Source of the DNA: an uncultured Prevotellaceae bacterium
Lineage (GTDB): Bacteria > Bacteroidota > Bacteroidia > Bacteroidales > Bacteroidaceae
Reading direction: 5' to 3'
Assembly (NCBI GenBank): GCA_937892315.1
Contig: CALAVF010000268.1
Coordinates: 1-5,671 of the forward strand
Length of the DNA: 5,671 nt
Made by a program: the position numbers and the translations under genes
Shown here: in pieces, positions 1-5,671 of the stretch
How the letters are laid out: each line of letters begins with the position of its first letter
Position numbering within the stretch: position 1 is the stretch's first letter
Notes under the pieces: generated by a model
The model's database searches: none
Seen by the model: the letters and a program-made list of their open reading frames with translations, nothing else
Told to the model about the DNA's origin: nothing

Positions 1-135
1 TATAACAGCTTTCAATCACTTGTGAAGTAGAAAATGAAATCCAGAAGCTTTGAAGACAGTTCCTACCTCTTTGCATCATTGGAAGACACCATCGAGAAAT
101 ATGAGCATCCTTGGTGGAAAAGGATATTTGGATAA
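1..135 (+). pseudogene. 3' end of an unrecognised plus-strand protein, possibly frameshifted (or a 33-codon ORF at 34-135)
   Basis: I do not recognise this gene. In frame 1 an ATG at 34 opens 33 codons ending at TAA 133-135, with a protein-like C-terminus (SLEDTIEKYEHPWWKRIFG): charged, helix-forming, ending in a Trp-Trp-Lys-Arg tail of the kind often seen at the end of coiled-coil proteins. Frame 1 has a TAG at 28-30. Frame 3 just upstream reads CEVENEIQKL (24-50) before a TGA at 51-53. Dropping one T from the TTT at 49-51 would join the two into a continuous helical stretch, QKL then EDSSYLF. This suggests the 3' end of a larger gene damaged by a frameshift, entering from the left. A small intact ORF starting at 34 is the alternative, although no Shine-Dalgarno is visible. 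It converges on the tail operon and is probably not part of it. A hairpin plus T-run lies 48 bases downstream. Confidence 0.35.
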
Positions 136-161
136 CTTTTCTTTTTCATTGTATTTTAAGG

Positions 162-227
162 TTAATAAAAAGTTAGTAAGACGAGAGTGACCATCCGTGA
201 GGACAGCCACTCTTTTTTTATATTCAT
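162..227 (-). CDS. Possible 21-codon ORF, perhaps the truncated start of the next tail-operon gene
   Basis: The ORF begins MNIKKEWLSSR, becomes hydrophobic (MVTLVLLTFY) and ends at a TAA at 162-164. Its ATG (225-227) lies 21 bases after the stop of the 160-residue gene, behind an A-rich leader (GTGAAAACAA) of the kind that serves as an initiation context in Bacteroidota. Basic residues followed by a hydrophobic stretch resemble an N-terminal membrane or signal segment, but the frame stops too early for a complete protein of that kind. It could be a remnant of a longer gene interrupted near 162, a tiny peptide, or chance. It overlaps the plus-strand hairpin at 184-219 completely, so only one of the two may be functional. 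I do not recognise a family. Confidence 0.22.
   Translation of the reverse strand: MNIKKEWLSSRMVTLVLLTFY
184..219 (+). terminator. Candidate rho-independent terminator for the plus-strand gene
   Basis: AGAGTG (184-189) pairs with CACTCT (208-213). After a small internal loop, TCC (194-196) pairs with GGA (201-203) around a GTGA loop. A run of seven T follows on the plus strand (213-219), the normal order for an intrinsic terminator of the reading frame ending at 135. On the minus strand the hairpin is preceded by the A-run and no T-run follows it directly, so it is a poor terminator for the tail operon. The upper stem is imperfect. The same bases encode a short minus-strand ORF (162-227), so the hairpin could be coincidental. 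Confidence 0.45.
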
Positions 228-248
228 TTGTTTTCACGATTTTCACTT

Positions 249-731
249 TTAACTGGCAGGTTCAAGACAATGCAGGGTAATAGTGCCCATCGCAAAACTA
301 TCGTTGCCTCGTTTCAGTTTCATTATCGTTGGCTTGTATTCGTTCAGACAGACACAATGCACGGATTTGTCGCCCATGTAGTTTGACTTTATCCAAACAT
401 CGGTCTTTGTCATGTAGTTTACAAACAGGTCATGCTGTGTCTGCACGTTAATGGTTGTGGATGCGTATTTCTGCTTGACAAGAAAAGTTACCTCAATATC
501 CACGTTTTCCCTTAATATCTGAATCGGGTCTGTATCGTTTTCCATCACGATTTCCATATCCTCCGTTTCATCGTACATCCAGTCTTGTGTGAAAACATTT
601 TTTGCTTTTCCTTTAGCACCCATTCCGTCCACCTTTAGTATGCGGACACCTTGGAACATTGTAGTTACATCTGCAAAAGTTCCATTTTCCGTATTCTTCA
701 AGAAATACGCTTGTTTCAAATCTTGTATCAT
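249..731 (-). CDS. Hypothetical phage tail protein, 160 residues, downstream of tape measure
   Basis: This is a 160-residue soluble protein with no signal peptide or membrane segment. It has alternating hydrophobic stretches that look beta-rich (roughly residues 77-97 and 110-156), including DVWIKS, CVCLNEYKPT and a C-terminal GTITLHCLEPAS. It resembles, from memory, a conserved uncharacterised protein that follows the tape measure genes of Bacteroidales prophages. No enzymatic motif is visible. The ATG (729-731) overlaps the TGA of the preceding gene in an ATGA arrangement and has a strong Shine-Dalgarno 8 bases upstream, so the start is well supported and translation is probably coupled. 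The position after the tape measure is where distal tail or tail-tip adaptor proteins lie in many long-tailed phages, so a tip or baseplate role is a reasonable inference but unproven. It is the last complete gene of the operon in this window. Confidence 0.82.
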   Translation of the reverse strand: MIQDLKQAYFLKNTENGTFADVTTMFQGVRILKVDGMGAKGKAKNVFTQDWMYDETEDMEIVMENDTDPIQILRENVDIEVTFLVKQKYASTTINVQTQHDLFVNYMTKTDVWIKSNYMGDKSVHCVCLNEYKPTIMKLKRGNDSFAMGTITLHCLEPAS

Positions 732-1306
732 AACCGAATCTCCTTTCTGAATTCATTAACCTTACCTAAACAATACTTGCCTTTACTTACTTTGCATTTG
801 TCGCTGTACTTGTACACCACCACCACGCTTTCCTCGTCCAAATCCTCTACCGTTATTTCGCTTTCGTCAAACAGGTACACCCGAATATGGTTGAATCCAT
901 CTGTGTTTAAGTGAATGTTGGATTTGTTGGACACGTAGAGTATAGGGCACTTGTATCTTGGCACATATATATCCGTACCATCACACCACATAAGGCTTGT
1001 CACATCAGTGCTTTCCATTATTTTGTCCGTGTAGTCCACAAACAAGCGGTATGAATACCCTTTCACCCCGTCACAGTCGTAATGCACCACACCATTGATA
1101 TACTCGCCAAATTCGCCTAAAAGATAGTCTTTGGTAAGACCTTTTCCCTCGTAGGCAAATGTGACCGCATGGGGAATACTTTGTTGACATAAAGCCAATC
1201 TTACAAGTTCTTCTTTGTCTTTCCCTGCTTTCCTCCACAGGGATTTGTATTCCCCACAGAGGTTAGCAAGAAGTGCGTTTTTATAATAGTTATCTAATGC
1301 GTTCAT
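728..1306 (-). CDS. Hypothetical phage tail-associated protein, about 192 residues, beta-solenoid-like C-terminal half
   Basis: The function is unknown. It resembles, from memory, a protein family found directly downstream of tape measure genes in Bacteroidales prophages, typically starting with a MxALDNYYK-like sequence. The N-terminal third is helical and charged (MNALDNYYKN, then a segment around LWRKAGKDKEELVRLALCQQSIP). The C-terminal part, from about residue 126, carries short repeats of about 10 residues: SNIHLNTDG, FNHIRVYLF, DESEITVEDL, DEESVVVVYKY, SDKCKVSKGKY. These suggest a small beta-solenoid. Seven cysteines are present. There is no signal peptide. I chose the ATG at 1304-1306, 20 bases after the tape measure stop and behind an A-rich leader. 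An upstream in-frame ATG at 1370-1372 would give 214 residues, but it overlaps the tape measure by 46 bases, has no Shine-Dalgarno and adds only a basic stretch that looks like overlap translation. The gene ends with TGA inside an ATGA overlap with the next gene. Confidence 0.8.
   Translation of the reverse strand: MNALDNYYKNALLANLCGEYKSLWRKAGKDKEELVRLALCQQSIPHAVTFAYEGKGLTKDYLLGEFGEYINGVVHYDCDGVKGYSYRLFVDYTDKIMESTDVTSLMWCDGTDIYVPRYKCPILYVSNKSNIHLNTDGFNHIRVYLFDESEITVEDLDEESVVVVYKYSDKCKVSKGKYCLGKVNEFRKEIRL
740..744 (-). promoter_or_regulatory. Shine-Dalgarno site for the 160-residue tail protein
   Basis: On the minus strand AAAGGAGA contains AGGAG at 740-744, with an 8-base spacer to the ATG at 729-731. 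It lies inside the last codons of the preceding gene (RKEIRL). It fixes the start of the downstream gene and fits translational coupling. Such a strong site is noticeable because the other visible start in this operon has none. Confidence 0.75.
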
Positions 1307-1326
1307 ATAATCTTTGTTTTTTAGTT
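1307..1326 (-). promoter_or_regulatory. A-rich translation leader supporting the 1306 start
   Basis: The 20-base gap between the tape measure stop and the ATG at 1306 reads AACTAAAAAACAAAGATTAT on the minus strand, with 13 of 20 bases A. Bacteroidota commonly initiate behind A-rich leaders instead of a Shine-Dalgarno. By contrast the 18 bases before the alternative ATG at 1372 (TCAGTCAATACTCCTCGG) have neither an A-rich stretch nor a purine-rich site. This favours the shorter protein. Confidence 0.4.
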
Positions 1327-4300
1327 TTACTGCATTTCGACCCTTACTGCCATTCCGCTTGGTGTTGACCATCCGAGGAGTATTGACTGAATTGCCATTT
1401 GTACTGCGTAACTCTGCTGTAATTGCAATAACATCTGTGCTTGGGTAGCCGTTTGGACATCTATATCAAACCCGACAACGGTATCACGGATTTGGGTAAG
1501 AATGTCACTCTGGAGATAAACTTGCTGACTAACGCCATTCATGTAGGCTTCCAACGCTGTGGCTGTCGATTCACTCATTGATTGCAGCCCCTGCTGCAAA
1601 GCCGAAAGTTCCTTGCTTTCCGCTTGTGCCTTTGAGACAATATCAAGACTTTCAAGATTCCCGTAAAACTTTCCCAAAGCGGTGTTTATGTCCTCCGCTG
1701 TTGTCCCAGCCTTTTGTGCAAGTTGTGCAAGTTCATTTGTTGTTAATTCAACACCGCCCTCGCTATCCTCGCTTGTCATTTTATCAATGTCATCATAAAG
1801 CGGTTGAAGCAATGCCTGAACAATCTTACTTGTCATAGCCTTTTTGATGAGGTTGTAAATCATTTCATCCATCTTTTCGTTCATTGCATCCAGCGTTGTT
1901 TCACCTGCACGCCATGCCTCCACCCATGTATCAACAAACGATTCTGCTGCACTCTTTACATCGCTGCCCCACAAGTTGTTTACAAGGTCATCCTTCAAAT
2001 CTTCAATCTCATATTTCAAATCCTGAATTTCCTCTTGGTACTGCTTAATGGTATCGTCGTCACGGTCTTTTGAACGCTTGCTTTGTTCAAGTTCCATTTG
2101 TCTTTGCAATTCAGCCAATTCAGCCTCCTTGTTGGCAATCTGTTCACGTCTTGCTTGTGTTTCGGCTGTACCTGTCGCTTTATCAACTGCTCTCTCCAGC
2201 CCTTTGTACGCCATTTGCAACTGACGCACTGATTCTTTTGATTTGTTAATTTCACGATTCAGCCTTTTTGTCTTTGCAGCACCTCCGCCAAAGATGCTGG
2301 CAATGGAGTCACCAAGTCCTCCGACCGTCTTAACTACACCAGAAGCAACGCCTACAACATTACCGCTTTGTGCGGATGAAACAATTTGGTTCATGCCCTC
2401 ACCAACTTGGCTCAAATCATCAATGATAGCATCCAAATCGTCACCTAAATTTATTCCAAAACTATCAAGAGTGTCCCTAAACTCACCAAGAGAAGAAAGA
2501 TTGCCAGCAACCAACTTTATAGCCCCTTCTGCCTCCTCTGAAACAAGGTTCTTGATAAGATTGTATTTCTGTGCTTTCTCTTCTGCCGCGTCAACCTGCT
2601 CTTTGAGTTTTTTAAGTATTTCCTCCTGAACCCCAAGTTCTTTAAGAAGGTTGATAAGGTTTGTTGAAGACGTGTTTCCTTTTGCCTGTTCTTGCTTTAT
2701 TTTTTCTTTGATGGTGGCAACAACTTTCTTCTGTACCCTATATTCCTTGTCAGCATCAGCCCAAGCCTTGTTTGCCTCTTTCCTTTCTTTTGAAGTCTTA
2801 ATGTATTCTTTCAGGTCTTTTGTTAAATTCTTGAAAGGATTACGCTTTATGAGTTTCTGCTCAATTTTTTCATATTGAGACATCACCTGCTTTAGTTGTT
2901 CAGGCGTAAGGTCATTCATTGTGTCAATAACCTCCCTTAATCGGTCACGCATGGCACGGAGAGTCACGGAAGAAACATGGTCGAGATTCTCAAACATCTG
3001 TGTGTAATAACGACTATTCTTAAAATCGTCAAACTCCACCGATTGTTTTTCTCTTCTTGTCCCCTCTTCAATAGCGTTTAACTTGGCGATATATTCTGGC
3101 AGTTTACGCATTTCCTCCGTATAGTAAGCATCATTCAAACGCTTAATCTTTTCGATTCTGTCTGCCTCTATCTCCGCTATCCTATCTGAATAGTCACCGT
3201 ACTTCTTTACATAGTCATCGAGAGCCTTTTCCGTTTCCGTAAGGTTCTTTTTGAACATATCCTGCACGGTCTTTTGCCACTTGACAAGATTTTGCACTCC
3301 TTCGCCCTTAAAGTCCAATCCCATCCATTGATTCTGCTCGTCTGGCTTAATGATAGCACTCATAAGGTCAAAGTCTTCAATCTTTACCTTCAAATCATCA
3401 AGATACCCATCTACATATTTGCTGATACGTTCGTATGCTTCGCCAAACGTATGCGGTAATTCGTCAACGTCAATACCAAACATATTAGCGAACATATCGC
3501 CCAATTCTGGGTTTGCATCCAACTCCACCGCCAGTTCGTACTCATCCTTTATCTTGGAAAGTTCATTGTTCAGACCATCGGTAATCTTCTTTTGGTCAAA
3601 TGATGCAGTATCAATCTTTAAGTCCTTAATCTTAACTTGAAGTTCTTTGATTTCAGATGGCTTTGCGACACCAGAGGATATAAGTGTGTCAAGTTGTGCT
3701 TGCAGCATATCCAGAATTTCTCTTGGATTAGCCACACCTGCGTACTTTGTCAAGTCAAGTTTCTGTAAGCCAAACTTGACAAAAGTATTATTGATTGCCG
3801 CAACTGATTCGTCCAAGTCGCTTGTAGCAAGTTCTATTGCACGGGTGGAATCATATCCGTCTTTTGTCAGTTTTTTGTAAGCACTACGAACTTTGTCAAT
3901 AAGTGAAAGTTCATCCTTTAATGCTTTTTGAAGTTCGGATTCGGCTTGTTTTTGTGCTTTTGTATTTGCTGTATCTTCCTTTTTGGAGTGTCCGCCCTTG
4001 GCTATTGCTTTGTTGTAATCTTCTTGTGCATCTGCAATTTCTTTTCTTGCTTTTGCATAGTCTAAATCAATGTCTTTTGTACCCGACATAGATGCACCTT
4101 TTGATTCAAGTTCTTTTTTTCTTTTATTAAGACGTTGAATCTTATTCCATGCGTCATCTGCCGCCTTGTCGGCTTCGGTAAGTGTGTTATAAAGCGAATC
4201 CTCGTCAGGTTTCTGTACAACAGTCTTGATGAATATAGTCATTTTGTTGGCATCATTTACCCATTTTCTTAATTCATCAAATGACACTCCAAATTGTTCA

Positions 4301-5671
4301 GAAAAAGCCTTTGCATTTTCTTCTGCCCAATTCTTCCATTTTGGCTGCGACCAATCAATCTGCTCAATTTCTTTTTTGGTCATGTTGCCAAACATCTTCT
4401 GAATCTCGCTCATGTGCTGTCTTGTCATGTACTTTGTATATCCATCAAAAAGCACACGACCAGCCCCAAACATATTATCTTGTTCGTTAAGCCAAGCGTT
4501 CTTTTCTTCTTGTGCTGCCTTTACACGGAGCAATAACCTGTTCTTCTCTTCTCCTGCGGCGGCTTCCCCGGCTCTTTTTTGTTCAAAGGCAATAACTTCA
4601 TCAAATTGTTTTATTCTTTCTTGTTTATAGGTCTCCTCTGCATCCAATCTAAATTGCAAAGACTCTTTCTCCCCTAAATTTTTTTGTTGCACAATTTTGT
4701 TAATAGACTGTGCAACAAATTCGTTTTCTTGGTCAAAATCAAATCCTTGTCCTTGTGCAAATTGTGCCATAGATTGAATCGTTACCTCCAAATCGGAACG
4801 ATATTGTGCCAATGCAATGTCGGCGGAATCCCAATAACCTTTAATTCTTTTTGCAAACGCGGCTTCTGTTTCATGCCATGCCGCTCCCTTTGCTTCTTGT
4901 TCTTCTGCAAGTTTTCGGTTTGCAATATACTCTTTGAGGTTGCCAATAACGCCATCTTGTGCAAGACCAAGATTATACCAAGCACTATATTCTTCTTTGA
5001 ATGCTATGGTATCATCATCCATATTTTGCATAGCACCATAGACATCTTGTATCTTTTGTAAGTATTCAAACCCTTTTCTTACACGGTCGTTTACATCATC
5101 AATTTCTAATAGTTTTTTAACAAAGTAGTCACTTGATTGCGATGTAAGTTCTATTTGTTCCCGTATAGAAACCCATGCTTTTTCAGCATCCTTGCTATCA
5201 AGGTCTTGTGGTACAATTCGATACCCAGTCTTTCCGTTATCGTGATGTAGAATTTCTTTAGTATAAAGGCTTTCTCGTAATTCCTTGTTTTGTTCAAGAA
5301 ATCTTTTTGTATTTTCAAAGTTTTCTTTTCCACCTTGAGAAATGGATTTATTTAATGCTTTTACCTTTTGGTCGGCATCATAAATAGCCATGCCAGCACT
5401 AACAACAGCGGTAGCCAATAATGCCCACCACGTCAATGGGGAAGATATAATAGCATTCACAGAACCTGCAATAGAATATAGAACCCCTTGCAATTTCTTA
5501 CCCACAAGTATTTGCCAGACCATCTTTTTGCCAAAGGCATCCATCCCTAAAGTGCCAATTTTGAGTAATTGAATGAATTTTGTCAAGCCAAATGTAATAG
5601 CCGCATTTCTAATCAATGTGTCTATATTCTTCCATTGCAAGAATAATTCTTTCAATCCCTTTATTCCACCG
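1327..5671 (-). CDS. Phage tail tape measure protein, 5' end outside the window
   Basis: This is one uninterrupted frame of about 1447 visible codons. Tape measure proteins set tail length, act as the scaffold around which the tail tube polymerises, and are released at infection. Residues are counted from the Leu codon at 5653-5655. A hydrophobic stretch at 46-92 (IAGSVNAII, WWALLATAVVSAG) is a candidate membrane-inserting segment. Long Lys/Glu/Gln-rich helical or coiled-coil stretches lie at about 497-590, 950-1035 and 1127-1226. A second, glycine-rich hydrophobic segment is at 1085-1126. An amphipathic segment at 1229-1286 (SAAESFVDTWVEAWRAGE, then the LLQPL region) is typical of Bacteroidales tape measures. 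So is the C-terminus, with VYLQSDILTQIRDTVVGFD and ending PSGMAVRVEMQ. The frame stays open to the right edge (GGIKG precedes the Leu codon), so the real start is upstream. The TTG at 5653-5655 is not a convincing start. No lysozyme, peptidase or other enzyme domain is recognisable. No cysteine occurs in the visible part. The stop TAA is at 1327-1329, and two small tail genes follow closely in the same operon. Confidence 0.93.
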   Translation of the reverse strand, partial: GGIKGLKELFLQWKNIDTLIRNAAITFGLTKFIQLLKIGTLGMDAFGKKMVWQILVGKKLQGVLYSIAGSVNAIISSPLTWWALLATAVVSAGMAIYDADQKVKALNKSISQGGKENFENTKRFLEQNKELRESLYTKEILHHDNGKTGYRIVPQDLDSKDAEKAWVSIREQIELTSQSSDYFVKKLLEIDDVNDRVRKGFEYLQKIQDVYGAMQNMDDDTIAFKEEYSAWYNLGLAQDGVIGNLKEYIANRKLAEEQEAKGAAWHETEAAFAKRIKGYWDSADIALAQYRSDLEVTIQSMAQFAQGQGFDFDQENEFVAQSINKIVQQKNLGEKESLQFRLDAEETYKQERIKQFDEVIAFEQKRAGEAAAGEEKNRLLLRVKAAQEEKNAWLNEQDNMFGAGRVLFDGYTKYMTRQHMSEIQKMFGNMTKKEIEQIDWSQPKWKNWAEENAKAFSEQFGVSFDELRKWVNDANKMTIFIKTVVQKPDEDSLYNTLTEADKAADDAWNKIQRLNKRKKELESKGASMSGTKDIDLDYAKARKEIADAQEDYNKAIAKGGHSKKEDTANTKAQKQAESELQKALKDELSLIDKVRSAYKKLTKDGYDSTRAIELATSDLDESVAAINNTFVKFGLQKLDLTKYAGVANPREILDMLQAQLDTLISSGVAKPSEIKELQVKIKDLKIDTASFDQKKITDGLNNELSKIKDEYELAVELDANPELGDMFANMFGIDVDELPHTFGEAYERISKYVDGYLDDLKVKIEDFDLMSAIIKPDEQNQWMGLDFKGEGVQNLVKWQKTVQDMFKKNLTETEKALDDYVKKYGDYSDRIAEIEADRIEKIKRLNDAYYTEEMRKLPEYIAKLNAIEEGTRREKQSVEFDDFKNSRYYTQMFENLDHVSSVTLRAMRDRLREVIDTMNDLTPEQLKQVMSQYEKIEQKLIKRNPFKNLTKDLKEYIKTSKERKEANKAWADADKEYRVQKKVVATIKEKIKQEQAKGNTSSTNLINLLKELGVQEEILKKLKEQVDAAEEKAQKYNLIKNLVSEEAEGAIKLVAGNLSSLGEFRDTLDSFGINLGDDLDAIIDDLSQVGEGMNQIVSSAQSGNVVGVASGVVKTVGGLGDSIASIFGGGAAKTKRLNREINKSKESVRQLQMAYKGLERAVDKATGTAETQARREQIANKEAELAELQRQMELEQSKRSKDRDDDTIKQYQEEIQDLKYEIEDLKDDLVNNLWGSDVKSAAESFVDTWVEAWRAGETTLDAMNEKMDEMIYNLIKKAMTSKIVQALLQPLYDDIDKMTSEDSEGGVELTTNELAQLAQKAGTTAEDINTALGKFYGNLESLDIVSKAQAESKELSALQQGLQSMSESTATALEAYMNGVSQQVYLQSDILTQIRDTVVGFDIDVQTATQAQMLLQLQQSYAVQMAIQSILLGWSTPSGMAVRVEMQ

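Noticed and set aside
76..246. Minus-strand 56-codon frame from a GTG two bases after the 160-residue gene
   Set aside because: Spacing is attractive, but the translation is not protein-like beyond the first third, it is antisense to the better plus-strand reading at 34-135, and GTG has no Shine-Dalgarno. I mention it only as the slip product of the A7 tract.
249..1306. Toxin-antitoxin or defence pair from two small coupled genes
   Set aside because: The ATGA overlap could suggest it, but both proteins are structural-looking, lack nuclease or DNA-binding motifs, and sit in tail-gene order after a tape measure.
1714..1731. Tandem duplication of TTGTGCAAG
   Set aside because: It encodes the short peptide repeat LAQLAQ in the tape measure; too short to be a functional DNA repeat.
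2016..2255. 79-codon minus-strand ORF overlapping the tape measure in another frame
   Set aside because: Its residue composition is an out-of-frame shadow of the coiled-coil region, with no start context and no independent protein character.
2243..2629. 128-codon plus-strand ORF inside the tape measure gene
   Set aside because: It is antisense to a strongly supported coding frame, and its translation is low-complexity Ser/Pro/Phe-rich, as expected from the reverse complement of Lys/Glu-rich codons. The other plus-strand ORFs between 1578 and 5572 were rejected for the same reason.
3754..3780. Inverted repeat GTCAAGTTT / AAACTTGAC with a 9-base loop
   Set aside because: It lies deep in the tape measure coding frame without a T-run, and the arms encode ordinary residues (FGLQKLDLTKY). 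An overlapping alternative stem (3746-3754 with 3775-3783) points to repeated Lys/Leu/Thr codons as the cause.
5653..5655. TTG as the start codon of the tape measure
   Set aside because: The frame remains open upstream to the window edge (GGIKG), the purine stretch sits directly against the TTG with no proper spacer, and the sequence there looks like the interior of the protein. The gene is simply cut by the window.
1327..5671. A lysozyme, transglycosylase or peptidase domain within the tape measure
   Set aside because: Many tape measures carry one, but I found no recognisable catalytic motif in the visible residues. One could still lie in the missing N-terminal part.

Overview
The window looks like the tail-morphogenesis part of a tailed bacteriophage or prophage from a Bacteroidales host (Bacteroides or a relative). 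Three things suggest this. The C-terminus and the amphipathic segments of the giant protein resemble tape measure proteins of Bacteroidales prophages. One start has only an A-rich leader, as is common in Bacteroidota. Base composition is moderately A+T-rich by eye. The host is an inference from recalled families, not from a search.

All convincing genes are on the minus strand and read right to left as one tight operon. From the right edge (5671) down to 1327 runs a single uninterrupted frame of about 1447 codons, the tail tape measure protein. Its 5' end lies outside the window. Next come two small proteins of unknown biochemical role that I take to be tail accessory or tail-tip proteins: about 192 residues (728-1306) and 160 residues (249-731). 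The first starts 20 bases after the tape measure stop. The second overlaps the first by ATGA and has a clear Shine-Dalgarno. Tape measure plus closely coupled small genes is the usual order of a long-tailed phage. The tape measure would be the internal scaffold and length ruler, and the small proteins probably act at the tail tip or in assembly.

The leftmost 248 bases are different. Positions 1-135 on the plus strand read like the 3' end of an unrelated protein with a coiled-coil flavour, possibly frameshifted, ending in PWWKRIFG. It is followed by a hairpin with a T-run (184-219) that suits a plus-strand terminator. The same hairpin DNA also encodes, on the minus strand, a 21-codon ORF (162-227) that could be the first codons of the next tail gene, cut off by a stop. 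The junction between the tail operon and convergent DNA is the most interesting part of the window, because the tip and fibre genes expected to follow are absent.

I see no rRNA, tRNA, CRISPR array, insertion sequence or defence system. The window is mostly an ordinary phage tail module. The less ordinary points are a tape measure with no cysteine in its visible 1447 residues, a cysteine-rich neighbour with a beta-solenoid-like C-terminal half, and the ambiguous left junction.
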